The position numbers and the translations under genes were made by a program. Below, one piece after another: positions 1 to 8,480 of a DNA stretch of 64,000 nt. Position 1 is the stretch's first letter. Each line of letters begins with the position of its first letter. The stretch is from positions 3,601,996-3,665,995 of the forward strand of contig NZ_OY782755.1 in the NCBI RefSeq assembly GCF_963678165.1, read 5' to 3'. The notes below the pieces were generated by a model. It was not told the origin of the DNA, searched no databases, and was given only the letters and a program-made list of their open reading frames with translations. Source of the DNA: an uncultured Acetobacteroides sp. Its GTDB lineage: Bacteria; Bacteroidota; Bacteroidia; Bacteroidales; ZOR0009.

Positions 1-80
1 AAAGGAGGCCGCCGATATACTTAGCACGTTTAAACTAGAGGAGTAACCTCCTCGTTAAGGCTCTAAGTTTTATCAGGGCA

Positions 81-195
81 ACTCCCCTCCTTCTTAAGGA
101 GGGGTGCCCGTAGGGCGGGGAGGTTCGAAATCATATAATAGATGCAAGTCAACCACCCCCGGCTGCGCCGACCCCTCCTTAAAAAGGAGGGGAAT
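81..195. repeat. Imperfect inverted-repeat element with nested palindromes
   Basis: Left arm 81-125 and right arm 151-195 are about 45 bp each and are reverse complements with few mismatches, separated by about 25 bp. Each arm itself carries an internal palindrome (CCCCTCCTT..AAGGAGGGG). This is the general form of the dispersed inverted-repeat elements found between genes in Bacteroidota; no coding potential. The rest of 1-272 shows no gene. Confidence 0.8.
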
Positions 196-272
196 AGCAC
201 CGAATAAAAGTTCGCAAAACTATTGAATTTATAGCCTCTAGTTGCGATCTCAAAAAAAGAAAAGAACGAAAA

Positions 273-1118
273 ATGAACATTACAATAATCGGATTAGGCT
301 TAATTGGAGGATCGATGGCCATCGACTTTAAGCATATGGGGCATCGGGTGCTAGGCGTCGAAGCCAACCCCTTTCACCAGCGCGAGGCCATGGATCTTGG
401 GCTGGTGGAGCAATGCCTCCCGCTCGATCAGGCCGTAGCACAGTCGGACGTGGTGGTGGTTGCCGTACCCGTAGGAGCAACACCAGCCGTTATTAAGGAG
501 GCGCTGCAGCATCTTCAGGCAAATGGCGTTATCTTTGATGTTGGCTCGACCAAAAAAGGTATCTGCAAGGCGTTGGAGGGGCATCCTCGCCGCGAGCGGT
601 TCGTTGCCGCCCACCCCATTGCAGGAACCGAGTACAGCGGACCGTCGGCAGCGCACAGCGGCCTATTCTACCGCAAGTTGGGCATCATCTGCGATAGGCA
701 AAAAAGCGCCACCGATGCCGTAGACTGCGTGGAGGACCTGTTCGTGCAGCTGGGCATGGAGCTCAAGCGCATCGACTCCGACGAGCACGACAAGCACCTG
801 GCCTACGTGTCGCACATCTCGCACCTATCGTCGTTTACGCTGGGGCTTACAGTGCTCGACATCGAGAAGGACGAGCGTTCGATCTTCGACATGGCCGGCA
901 GCGGTTTCGCCTCAACGGTCCGACTGGCAAAGAGCTCGCCCGAGATGTGGGCGCCCATCATGCTCGAAAACTCAGAGCACCTGCTGGAGGCGCTCGACAG
1001 CTACATCGACAACCTCAACAAGTTTAAGGAGCGCATCCTTAACCGCGACGAGGAGGGGCTAAAGGAGCTGATGCGCGAGGCCAACCGAATTAGAAGGGTA
1101 CTGGAGAAGAGAAGTTAA
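273..1118 (+). CDS. tyrA: Prephenate dehydrogenase
   Basis: Oxidatively decarboxylates prephenate to 4-hydroxyphenylpyruvate in cytosolic tyrosine synthesis. The 281-aa protein opens with a dinucleotide-binding GLGLIGGS loop at residues 7-14, followed by DVGSTKKGI (89-97) and HPIAGTEYSG (114-123), the arrangement typical of the monofunctional TyrA family. There is no chorismate mutase domain; that activity is supplied by the fusion protein encoded next. The ATG is preceded by an A-rich stretch rather than a Shine-Dalgarno sequence, which is usual for Bacteroidota. About 320 bp holding several palindromes separate it from the next aromatic gene, so it may form its own transcript. The assignment is secure at family level; arogenate use cannot be excluded from sequence. 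Confidence 0.93.
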   Translation: MNITIIGLGLIGGSMAIDFKHMGHRVLGVEANPFHQREAMDLGLVEQCLPLDQAVAQSDVVVVAVPVGATPAVIKEALQHLQANGVIFDVGSTKKGICKALEGHPRRERFVAAHPIAGTEYSGPSAAHSGLFYRKLGIICDRQKSATDAVDCVEDLFVQLGMELKRIDSDEHDKHLAYVSHISHLSSFTLGLTVLDIEKDERSIFDMAGSGFASTVRLAKSSPEMWAPIMLENSEHLLEALDSYIDNLNKFKERILNRDEEGLKELMREANRIRRVLEKRS

Positions 1119-1131
1119 AGGAAGAAGCACA

Positions 1132-1146
1132 AGCCCTGAAAGGGCT
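1132..1146. repeat. Short palindrome after tyrA
   Basis: AGCCCTGAAAGGGCT is a 7+1+7 perfect inverted repeat 13 bp after the tyrA stop. It could form a short RNA hairpin, but no T-run follows, so it is not called a terminator. Confidence 0.55.
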
Positions 1147-1239
1147 AGACTGAAATTGGCGAAAAGCAAGGTGTTAGACGAATGGAGTAGATTAAGAAGC
1201 AACCACTTCGAGAATCTAGGCAGAGGCAGAAGATACTAC

Positions 1240-1268
1240 GTAGAGACGTTGCACTGCAACATCTCTAC
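1240..1268. repeat. Palindromic repeat, GTAGAGAC type
   Basis: A 29-bp near-perfect inverted repeat with outer arms GTAGAGAC/CATCTCTAC. The outer arm resembles widely dispersed palindromes of Bacteroidota and cyanobacteria. It sits in the otherwise gene-free 1119-1438 interval. Confidence 0.65.
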
Positions 1269-1275
1269 CTCCCGG

Positions 1276-1310
1276 TAACCCTGACAGGTTTTGAAAACCT
1301 GTCAGGGTTA
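1276..1310. repeat. Palindromic repeat, CCTGACAGG type
   Basis: Perfect 17+1+17 bp inverted repeat centred on GGTTTTGAAAACC. A close relative lies at 34031-34063, and a shorter palindrome with a similar GGTTT-AAACC centre lies inside a gene at 34191-34211, so this is a dispersed family. Nothing else is seen in 1311-1438. Confidence 0.8.
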
Positions 1311-1438
1311 CGACCCGAAGATTGGCTCACCGGATATAAGGTTACCAGACCAGTCTTAAGGAGGCCTCTCAGGATTAAGCGAAGATGTCTAACATCTAAA
1401 GTCTTAAAACGTAATGAAACAAACAAAAACATCATACA

Positions 1439-2533
1439 ATGGCAGCAAACGAGCTTAAAGATTTGATTCCAATGACCGAATGGTTACCGGGAATCAAGAG
1501 ACCGCTAATCATCGCAGGACCTTGCAGCGCCGAGAGTCCCGAGCAGCTAATGGAAACCGCAAAGGCCATTAAGGCCCTTGGCCAGGTGGATATCTTCCGC
1601 GCTGGCATATGGAAGCCCCGCACCTTCCCCAACAACTTCGAGGGGGTAGGCAGCATCGGCCTAGAGTGGCTTCGCGAGGTGAAGAAGGAGACCGGTCTAC
1701 CTGTTGCCACCGAGGTAGGCTCGGTGAAGCACGTGTTCGAGGCCATCAAGTACGGCGTCGACCTCATCTGGATTGGCGCCCGCACCACGGCCAACCCCTT
1801 CGCCATGCAGGAGATCGCCGAGGCGCTTCAGGGGGTAGACATCCCCGTGCTGGTGAAGAACCCGCTTAGTCCCGATCTCGAGCTGTGGGATGGGGGCATC
1901 ACCCGCATCTACGCAGCCGGCATCCGCAAACTCGGCGCCATCCACCGCGGCTTCTCCACCTGGGGCAAGAGCGACCTGCGCAACACCCCCCACTGGCAGG
2001 TACCCATCGAGCTAAAGCGCATCCACCCCAACCTGCCCATCATCGGCGACCCCAGCCACATCTGCGGAAACCGCACCATGATTGCCGACATCGCGCAGCG
2101 CGCCATGGATTTCAACCTCGATGGGTTGATGATCGAGAGCCACTGCAACCCCGACGAGGCGTGGAGCGATGCCAAACAGCAGGTTACCCCTGCCCGATTG
2201 GGCGAGATCCTCAGCGGGTTGAAGATGAAAACCGAGAGCACCAGCGATGAGAAATTTATTCGTACCTTAGATGAGCTCCGCTCGCAGATCGACATGTACG
2301 ACGACCAGATCCTAAACATTTTGGAAGCCCGCATGAAGATCGCCGAGAAGATTGGCCTCTGCAAGAAGGAAAACAACGTGAGCATCCTGCAGACAGCCCG
2401 CTGGAGCGACATCATCAACAAGATGGTTGAGAAGGGAGCTGGCAAGGGGTTAAGCGATAAGTGTATCTCCGAAATCTTCCAGTCGATCCACGAGGAATCC
2501 ATCAACCATCAGATTAACGTAACCAGAGACTAA
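1439..2533 (+). CDS. Bifunctional DAHP synthase / chorismate mutase
   Basis: Catalyses the first step of the shikimate pathway (phosphoenolpyruvate plus erythrose 4-phosphate) and also chorismate to prephenate. Residues 1-265 are a class Ib, KDO8P-synthase-like DAHP synthase: GPCSAES (27-33), RAGIWKPRTFPNNFEG (55-70), WIGARTTANPF (111-121) and GDPSHICGN. Residues 275-360 are an AroQ-type all-helical chorismate mutase, beginning LDELRSQIDMYDDQIL. This fusion order, synthase then mutase, is common in Bacteroidota. The mutase domain may double as the feedback sensor, as in related fusions; that is inference. It starts the tightly packed aro operon, with aroB beginning 6 bp after its stop. Confidence 0.93.
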   Translation: MAANELKDLIPMTEWLPGIKRPLIIAGPCSAESPEQLMETAKAIKALGQVDIFRAGIWKPRTFPNNFEGVGSIGLEWLREVKKETGLPVATEVGSVKHVFEAIKYGVDLIWIGARTTANPFAMQEIAEALQGVDIPVLVKNPLSPDLELWDGGITRIYAAGIRKLGAIHRGFSTWGKSDLRNTPHWQVPIELKRIHPNLPIIGDPSHICGNRTMIADIAQRAMDFNLDGLMIESHCNPDEAWSDAKQQVTPARLGEILSGLKMKTESTSDEKFIRTLDELRSQIDMYDDQILNILEARMKIAEKIGLCKKENNVSILQTARWSDIINKMVEKGAGKGLSDKCISEIFQSIHEESINHQINVTRD

Positions 2534-2539
2534 AGGACA

Positions 2540-3577
2540 ATGGTAGAGGTAAAAGTTAAGGGCACCTACGCCGATTCGTCGATCCTTGTCGGCGAATCCA
2601 TCACGAGCATCTCCAAGCACCTCCCCGCATCGGGGGTGTTTGTGCTAACCGACGATAAGGTGAAGAGCCTTTACGGAAAGCACTTCGAGAGCCACCCAAC
2701 CTTTACCATCGGGCAGGGCGAGAGTAACAAGACGTTGCAAACGGTGGAGCAGATCTACCGCTGGCTGCTCGACAACGACGCCGACCGCAGTTCGTTTATC
2801 CTAGCCGTTGGCGGCGGCATCGTGTGCGATGTGGCGGGCTTCGTAGCCTCCACCTTCATGCGCGGCGTTCGCTTCGGCTTCGTCTCCTCCACCCTCCTCT
2901 CGCAAGTCGATGCCAGCGTTGGCGGTAAGAACGGGGTAAACCTCGAGGGCTTTAAGAACATCGTTGGATGCTTCAACCAGCCCGAGTTCGTGATCTGCGA
3001 CCCACAGATGCTCCTCACCCTCGACGAGCGCGACTACCGCAGCGGCCTTGCCGAGGTGGTTAAGCACACCCTCATTGCCGATGCCGCAATGTTCGCCTAC
3101 ATCGAGCAAAACGCAGACAGGCTGCTGGCCCGCGACGCCGAAGCCATCAACCGCGTGGTGGAAAACTCGGTTCGCATAAAGGCTAATATTGTTTCGATGG
3201 ATGAGCGCGAAAAGGGCGAACGCCGCAAGCTCAACCTCGGGCACACCTGGGGGCACGCCGTCGAGAAGTTAACCCACCTACCCCACGGCGAGGCGGTAAG
3301 CATCGGGATGATGTTCGCCGCGCAGCTGTCGGCACAAAAGGGATTGATGAGAACCGACGAGGTGCAGCGGCTCAAGGCTCTGCTCGAAAAGTTGCAGTTG
3401 CCCATATCGGCATCGTTCGATAGAGAAACCGCGTTCGGCTACATGCTAAAGGATAAGAAGAAGGAGAAATCCACCATACACTTCGTGCTGATGGAGGGCA
3501 TCGGCAGCACCCGCGTGGAGCCGCTTAGCACCACCGAACTGCAGGATTGCTATAAAAAGATGGAGGCCGCGCTATGA
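2540..3577 (+). CDS. aroB: 3-dehydroquinate synthase
   Basis: Converts DAHP to 3-dehydroquinate using NAD and a divalent metal. Visible family motifs are VGGGIVCDVAGFVAST, TLLSQVDASVGGKNGVNL, EVVKHTLIAD and the metal-binding LNLGHTWGHAVE. At 345 aa it is slightly shorter than the common 350-370. The ATG at 2540 has AAAGGA just upstream. The stop codon overlaps the next start as ATGA, indicating translational coupling with aroD. Confidence 0.95.
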   Translation: MVEVKVKGTYADSSILVGESITSISKHLPASGVFVLTDDKVKSLYGKHFESHPTFTIGQGESNKTLQTVEQIYRWLLDNDADRSSFILAVGGGIVCDVAGFVASTFMRGVRFGFVSSTLLSQVDASVGGKNGVNLEGFKNIVGCFNQPEFVICDPQMLLTLDERDYRSGLAEVVKHTLIADAAMFAYIEQNADRLLARDAEAINRVVENSVRIKANIVSMDEREKGERRKLNLGHTWGHAVEKLTHLPHGEAVSIGMMFAAQLSAQKGLMRTDEVQRLKALLEKLQLPISASFDRETAFGYMLKDKKKEKSTIHFVLMEGIGSTRVEPLSTTELQDCYKKMEAAL

Positions 3578-4215
3578 TCTGCATCAGCTACGGCACCATC
3601 GCCCTAAACGACCTACTCGAAAAGTTAAAGACCACCCGCATGGCCGAGATTCGCATCGACCTGCTGGGGCTTACTAAGGATGAGATAGCAGCGGTATTCC
3701 GCTCGCACCCCAACCTCATTGCCACCTGCCGCCCCGATACGATGGGTATAGATGCGCAACGCGAGCTGCTGCTCACCGCCGTCGAAAGCGGCGCAGCCTA
3801 CGTAGATGTGGAGGTAGAGGCGCCATCATCCTTCAAAAAGAAGATGGTGGAGGCCGCTCACGCCAAGGGCTGCAAGGTTATCGTATCGTACCACAACTAC
3901 ACCGAAACGCCCAGCCGAGAAACGTTGCTAGGCATAATGGTGGAGATGGTGGACGATGGTGCCGACATCCTGAAGCTTGCCACCATGGCCAACAGCGCTG
4001 CCGATGCGGCACGCATCCTATCGCTCTACGAGAATCCGATAAAGCCGATGGTGGCGCTGGCAATGGGCGAGGCAGGAAAGGTAACCCGCATAGCCATCCC
4101 GCTACTGGGAGCACCATTTACCTTTGCCGCCCCCGAAGGTGCAGCCACCGCGCCCGGCCAGCTAACCGACATCGGAATGAATACCATCTATAAAACTATT
4201 GGCCATGAAGAGTAA
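3574..4215 (+). CDS. aroD: Type I 3-dehydroquinate dehydratase
   Basis: Dehydrates 3-dehydroquinate to 3-dehydroshikimate through a Schiff-base lysine. The 213-aa protein shows the type I pattern: AEIRIDLL near the N-terminus, ATCRP, the catalytic-His segment VSYHNY, the Schiff-base region DILKLATMA, and a C-terminal GAPFTFA. It is shorter than the enteric enzyme (about 250 aa), as in other Bacteroidota. It overlaps aroB by 4 bp and aroE by 11 bp, so it lies mid-operon. Confidence 0.92.
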   Translation: MICISYGTIALNDLLEKLKTTRMAEIRIDLLGLTKDEIAAVFRSHPNLIATCRPDTMGIDAQRELLLTAVESGAAYVDVEVEAPSSFKKKMVEAAHAKGCKVIVSYHNYTETPSRETLLGIMVEMVDDGADILKLATMANSAADAARILSLYENPIKPMVALAMGEAGKVTRIAIPLLGAPFTFAAPEGAATAPGQLTDIGMNTIYKTIGHEE

Positions 4216-5176
4216 GTTGATGGCCGTTTTTGGCAATCCCATCCTGCACAGCAAAAGTCCGCTGATGTTTAATGTGCTCTTGGGCGAGAGCGGCTTCTAC
4301 ACGCGCATCAGGGTACAGTCGGGCAAAGATGTTGCCGAGGCAGCACGCCACCTGAACCTTGCCGGAGCCAACATCACGGCACCCTTTAAGGAGGATATCC
4401 TTCCCTTTGTTGATGAGCAATCGGAGGAGGTAACCATGATTGGCGGCGCCAACACGCTTGCCAACAACAACGGCCACCTCACCGCCTACAACACCGACTG
4501 GTACGGCGCAACGCAGGCCATTAAGCAGAGCGGGCTATCTTTAAAAGGATTGAAAGTGGTACTTCTTGGGTTGGGCGGAGCAGGAAAAGCCGTAGCCTAC
4601 GGGCTGGTTAAGGAAGGTGCCGATGTTACCCTTGTAAACCGGACGGCATCGAAGTCAGTAGAAGTATCACGCAAGCTAGGCTGCAGAATGGGAAGGTTAG
4701 AAGAGCTGCCAATACTCATTGCTGATGCGGAACTCTTCGTATCGGTGCTAAGCCCATCGGCAAAGATTCCAATCAGCCATCTACCTAAAGGACTTTGGAT
4801 ATTCGACGCCAACTACCACGCATCGGCGCTGGTAGAGATGGCAAAAAAGAACGGCAATCCAGTAGTAGACGGTAGCCAGTGGCTGCTACATCAGGCGGTA
4901 AAGTCGTACGAGCATATCTTTGGCACAACGCCATCGGTAGAGGTGATGGAACAAGCGCTTGAACAGCCCCGCAGCACCAGCATTAAGGTTGTAGCCATCT
5001 GCAACGTGGCAGAATCAAAACAGATTAGCGAAGAACTTTGGGCTGCACCTAAAGTAGATGCAGAAAGCATCATAAACCTACATCAACCCGATTTGGTAAT
5101 TTACACACCAACGCTAAGCATTAGCGAGGTTGAAGAAATCTATAATGATGAAAGAAGTAAAGCCTTCGGAAGTTAA
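4205..5176 (+). CDS. aroE: Shikimate dehydrogenase with C-terminal extension
   Basis: Reduces 3-dehydroshikimate to shikimate with NADPH. Substrate-site motifs HSKSP, NITAPFK (catalytic Lys) and YNTDWYG are present, followed by the Rossmann loop GLGGAGKAVAYG and NRTASKS. The ATG at 4205 is preferred over an in-frame TTG at 4199; both lie inside the aroD end. The protein is 323 aa, longer than the usual 250-290. The last 55-60 residues, after the normal C-terminal helix, form an extra segment (from KVVAICNVAES) that I do not recognise. Its coding sequence overlaps the aroA start by about 30 bp. Confidence 0.92.
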   Translation: MKSKLMAVFGNPILHSKSPLMFNVLLGESGFYTRIRVQSGKDVAEAARHLNLAGANITAPFKEDILPFVDEQSEEVTMIGGANTLANNNGHLTAYNTDWYGATQAIKQSGLSLKGLKVVLLGLGGAGKAVAYGLVKEGADVTLVNRTASKSVEVSRKLGCRMGRLEELPILIADAELFVSVLSPSAKIPISHLPKGLWIFDANYHASALVEMAKKNGNPVVDGSQWLLHQAVKSYEHIFGTTPSVEVMEQALEQPRSTSIKVVAICNVAESKQISEELWAAPKVDAESIINLHQPDLVIYTPTLSISEVEEIYNDERSKAFGS

Positions 5177-6386
5177 GGGAACCGTATGCATCCCTGCATC
5201 GAAAAGCGTGGTGCAGCGTGCCGTTGCTGCGGCAATGCTGGCGCGTGGCACCTCCATCATACACAATCCCAGCACCTGCAACGACTGCTTGGCGGCGCTC
5301 AACATGGCCCGTCAGCTGGGTGCAACGGTGGTTGAGGAATCCAACAGGTGGATCATTTCGGGAGATTTTCGTCCGAGCAACACGGAGCTATCGTGCGGCG
5401 AGGCGGGCTTAAGCATCCGCATGTTCACCCCCATCGTTTCGACGTTGGCTACCAAGCAGACGCTAACCGGACATGGTTCGCTTACCACCCGACCAATGGG
5501 AGGGCTTGAAGAGGCCATCAACCAGTTGGGAGCATCGTGCCAAACCACCAACGGGTTGCTTCCCATTACCGTTCAAGGTCCGATGATGGGCGGCACTGCC
5601 AACATCGATGGCTCGTTGAGTTCGCAAATACTTACTGGGCTGCTAATGGCTGCCCCGCTTGCCAAGCAGGATGTTACCCTCAACGTAGCCAACCTCAAGA
5701 GCCGCCCCTACATCGACATGACCATTGAGGTGATGCAGCAGTTTGGCGTGGAGGTGGAGAACGACAGCTACCAGCACTTCCGAGTAAAGACAAATCAACA
5801 ATATAAGCCCTACGAGCTACGTGCCGAGGGCGATTGGAGCGGTGCTGCCTTCTTCCTAGTTGCCGGGGTGATTGCGGGTAAACTACGGGTGGAAAATTTA
5901 TCGTCAGCCTCCAAGCAGGCCGATAAGGAGATTATTGCGGCTATTAAGCTAGCAGGAGGTAAGATTACCGAGGGCAACGGCTTCTTTGAGGTGGAGAAAT
6001 CGCCACTAAAAGCCTTCTCGTTCGATGCAACCAACTGCCCAGACCTATTTCCTCCGCTTGCCGTGCTGGCCGCCGCTTGTAAAGGAAGAACGCTACTGAA
6101 GGGCGTATCACGCCTAACGCACAAGGAGAGCAACCGCGCCTTAGCCATCCAGAACGAATTTGCCAAGGCGGGCATCATTGTAGAAATTGAGGGCGACGAG
6201 ATGTATATCAAGGGAGCAACGCCCCAAGCCTGCACCATGGAGTCGTACAACGACCACCGCATGGCGATGGCTGCGGCAACGCTGGCGCTGATTGCATCGA
6301 AACCTATTGGCATAACCACGCCGGAATGCGTTGCCAAATCATACCCAGAATTTTGGGAGCATCTGGAGAGTGTGATGGAACACTGA
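5145..6386 (+). CDS. aroA: 3-phosphoshikimate 1-carboxyvinyltransferase (EPSP synthase)
   Basis: Transfers the enolpyruvyl group of PEP to shikimate 3-phosphate. Motifs are PASKSVVQRA, SSQILTGLLMAAP, ATNCPDLFPPLAVLA, KESNRAL and YNDHRMAMA. The segment that reads NAGTAMR in enteric enzymes is here CGEAGLSIRMF, the Bacteroidota variant, which matters for glyphosate-class predictions. The start is taken as ATG 5145; an upstream in-frame TTG at 5130 and a second ATG at 5148 are alternatives. The predicted product is 413 aa, normal for the family. It overlaps the end of aroE, so the two are probably co-translated. Confidence 0.94.
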   Translation: MMKEVKPSEVKGTVCIPASKSVVQRAVAAAMLARGTSIIHNPSTCNDCLAALNMARQLGATVVEESNRWIISGDFRPSNTELSCGEAGLSIRMFTPIVSTLATKQTLTGHGSLTTRPMGGLEEAINQLGASCQTTNGLLPITVQGPMMGGTANIDGSLSSQILTGLLMAAPLAKQDVTLNVANLKSRPYIDMTIEVMQQFGVEVENDSYQHFRVKTNQQYKPYELRAEGDWSGAAFFLVAGVIAGKLRVENLSSASKQADKEIIAAIKLAGGKITEGNGFFEVEKSPLKAFSFDATNCPDLFPPLAVLAAACKGRTLLKGVSRLTHKESNRALAIQNEFAKAGIIVEIEGDEMYIKGATPQACTMESYNDHRMAMAAATLALIASKPIGITTPECVAKSYPEFWEHLESVMEH

Positions 6387-6526
6387 TAACGCTGATGAAA
6401 CAGATTCTCACAGATAATCTATTAACCACAAAGGGTACAAAGAACACAAAATCTCTGTGTCCTCTGTATCTCCGTGCCTCTGTGTTTCTTTTCTAAAGTC
6501 TATAATCTATCATCTAATATCTACAA
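6387..6526. repeat. Composite of dispersed repeats between aroA and aroC
   Basis: The interval holds a stretch like CGCTGATGAAACAGATTCTC, an imperfect inverted repeat (AACCACAAAGGGTACAAAG against CTCTGTGTTTC) and a heptad tract of ATCTA/TCTAA units reading on the minus strand as TTAGATNN repeats. All three resemble common intergenic repeats of Bacteroidota; the heptad tract recurs at four other sites in this window. It abuts the aroC start. Confidence 0.6.
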
Positions 6527-6530
6527 AGAA

Positions 6531-7511
6531 ATGAACTCATTTGGAAGACTGTTTAGGGTAACCATATTTGGCGAGTCGCACGGCGCATCGGTGGGCATTA
6601 ACATCGACGGATGCCCAGCAGGCATTGCCCTCTCGGAGGCCGACCTGATGGCCGACCTAGCCCGTAGGAAAAGCGGCGCCAAGGGTACCACGCCACGCAG
6701 CGAGGAGGATCTACCTGAGATCATCTCGGGCGTATTCAACGGGCATACCACGGGAGCACCCATCACCATTATATTCAGAAATACCAACACCATCTCCAAA
6801 GATTACTCGAACCTTGTTACCTCGCCCCGCCCAGGCCATGCGGACTACGTGGCACAGGAGAAGTACAAGGGATACCAGGATTACCGCGGAGGGGGACACT
6901 TCTCGGGGCGCGTTACCCTTGGGCTCGTTGCCGCTGGGGCTATCGCCAAGGAGGTGCTTGAGGGCGTTACCATCGGCGCGAAGCTGGTATCGGTAGGCGG
7001 GCGTACCGACATCGATGCAGTGATCGACGAGGTGGTGGCTACGCACGACTCGGTGGGCGGCGTGGTAGAGTGCCGCGCTGCGGGGCTTCCCGTAGGCTGG
7101 GGCGAACCCTTCTTCGACTCGGTGGAGTCGGCCATAGCGCACATCGCATTTGCCATACCCGCCACCAAGGGCATCGAGTTTGGCTCGGGATTCGCCGCCG
7201 CCACCATGCGCGGCAGCGAGCATAACGACGCCATCATCACCCCCAATGGAAAGACCGCATCGAACCATGCGGGAGGCATCAACGGAGGTATCAGCAACGG
7301 AAACGAGCTGGTGTTTAGGGTGGCGATAAAGCCTACGTCGAGCATAGGGGTGGCCCAGCAGACCCTCAACCGCGAGACGGGCCAGGTGGAGGAACTAATG
7401 ATTAAGGGGCGTCACGATGCCTGCATCGCCCTACGCGTACCCGTGGTGCTGGAGGCCGCTACGGCCATCGCGCTTGCCGATCTTTCGCTCGTAGCCAAGG
7501 CTTACCTGTAG
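6531..7511 (+). CDS. aroC: Chorismate synthase
   Basis: Makes chorismate from EPSP using reduced FMN. Motifs FGESHG, RPGHAD, SGRVTLGLVAAGAIAKE and GGINGGISNG are present. The ATG at 6531 begins MNSFGRLFRVTIFGESHG, the conserved N-terminus; an open frame extending 57 bp upstream runs through repeat DNA and is rejected. The product is 326 aa, at the short end of the family range (320-390), with no visible truncation. It is the last gene of the aro cluster and is followed at once by a 42-bp tandem array and then a terminator. No shikimate kinase gene (aroK) lies in the cluster. Confidence 0.94.
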   Translation: MNSFGRLFRVTIFGESHGASVGINIDGCPAGIALSEADLMADLARRKSGAKGTTPRSEEDLPEIISGVFNGHTTGAPITIIFRNTNTISKDYSNLVTSPRPGHADYVAQEKYKGYQDYRGGGHFSGRVTLGLVAAGAIAKEVLEGVTIGAKLVSVGGRTDIDAVIDEVVATHDSVGGVVECRAAGLPVGWGEPFFDSVESAIAHIAFAIPATKGIEFGSGFAAATMRGSEHNDAIITPNGKTASNHAGGINGGISNGNELVFRVAIKPTSSIGVAQQTLNRETGQVEELMIKGRHDACIALRVPVVLEAATAIALADLSLVAKAYL

Positions 7512-7517
7512 GATTGC

Positions 7518-7945
7518 CTCGACGGAGGCATCTGCGACAGAGAAGGCGATATCTTCCATGAGGATGGAGGCATCGAACGAGTGGAAATCGACATCTACCA
7601 TGTGGGTGAGAGCATCGGACGACTAGAAATCGACATCTACCGTGTGGGTGGAGGCATCGGACGACTAGAAATTGACATCTACCATGTGGGCGAAGGCATC
7701 GGACGACTAGAAATCGATATCTACCATGTGGGTGGAGGCATCGGACGGCCAGAAATCGATATCTACCGTGTGGGTGGAGGCATCGGACGAATGGAAATCG
7801 ACATCTACCATGTAGGTGGAGGCATCGGACGACTAGAAATTGATATCTAACATGTGGATGGAAGCATCGGACGACTAGAAATCGATATCTACCATGTGGG
7901 TGGAAGCATCGGACGGGTGGAATTTGAGACCGAGCATGGAGACGC
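7518..7945 (+). repeat. 42-bp tandem array in the aroC 3' region
   Basis: Units start at 7584, 7626, 7668, 7710, 7752, 7794, 7836 and 7878, exactly 42 bp apart. Diverged copies keep the same register at 7542 and, partially, from 7524 (GGAGGCATC) and 7920. Conserved pieces are GAAATCGACATCTACCATGT and GGTGGAGGCATCGGACGACT. The array starts just after the aroC stop and ends before the terminator at 7970, so it should be transcribed as part of the aro mRNA. One frame is open for 89 codons (GTG 7581 to TAA 7850) with a 14-residue repeat, but the repeat continues past that stop, so I do not call a gene. Confidence 0.95.
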
Positions 7946-7969
7946 GTTTAAAGCGCATCACCACAAATG

Positions 7970-7998
7970 AAAAGCGCCCTTTTGGGGCGCTTTTTCGT
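7970..7998 (+). terminator. Rho-independent terminator of the aro operon
   Basis: AAAAGCGCCCTTTTGGGGCG followed by CTTTTTCG: a GC stem with a T-run on the plus strand. The A-run on the other side could let it serve the minus-strand operon ending at 8120. Confidence 0.85.
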
Positions 7999-8119
7999 TA
8001 ACCAAATTTCTGATTTGCTAAAACAACCACGTTTTCAATCAGGATATATTCTGCTTCACAAGCCACATCGCAAAACGAGGTCGTGCGACTTGTACCTAGC
8101 TACTTGATACGACAGGGGG

Positions 8120-8458
8120 CTACCTCTCGCTGCTAATCAGGCTACGACCTGCGTTAATCAGGCCCTGTAGCGGAGCCGTAAGGTCGAGGCTGGGGGTCAT
8201 TGCGCGGCTTGAGCCAAATGCGCTGAACGAGCTGCCTACAATCGAAGGCAGCTGGGCCATTTGATCCTTCACCGCGCTGGCGCTTGCCTTCAGCTCCGAG
8301 TAAACCTGCTTGTTGAGGTCCTGGGCTAGGGCTTCTTCGCCCAGCAGCGGCCTATAGCTGGTAGCCATCAGGCCAACACAGGCAAGAAACATCACCCCGC
8401 TGAATGCCGTTACAGCTAGCATTACTCGGTCGGTACGATTGGTTACAAGTGCTTTCAT
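8120..8458 (-). CDS. Small single-pass membrane protein, unknown function
   Basis: The 112-aa product has one clear membrane segment (about residues 13-33) after a short basic N-terminus, then a hydrophilic, Ser/Ala-rich C-terminal part with probable helical character (about 45-75). I recognise no family. The ATG at 8458 (MKALVTNRTDR) is used; a longer open frame to 8521 would run into the preceding gene. It lies 22 bp after the DUF2807-like gene and is the last member of the GntR/ABC operon, so it probably acts with that membrane system. Function unknown. Confidence 0.65.
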   Translation of the reverse strand: MKALVTNRTDRVMLAVTAFSGVMFLACVGLMATSYRPLLGEEALAQDLNKQVYSELKASASAVKDQMAQLPSIVGSSFSAFGSSRAMTPSLDLTAPLQGLINAGRSLISSER

Positions 8459-8480
8459 TGTTGATGGTATTAGCGGATTT

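Noticed and set aside
6474-6530. Upstream extension of AroC
   Set aside because: Those codons run through dispersed repeat DNA; the conserved N-terminus starts at 6531.
7581-7850. 89-codon open frame with a 14-residue repeat
   Set aside because: It is exactly the 42-bp array; the repeat continues beyond the stop and the start is GTG within a repeat unit. Open frames are expected when the unit is a multiple of three.
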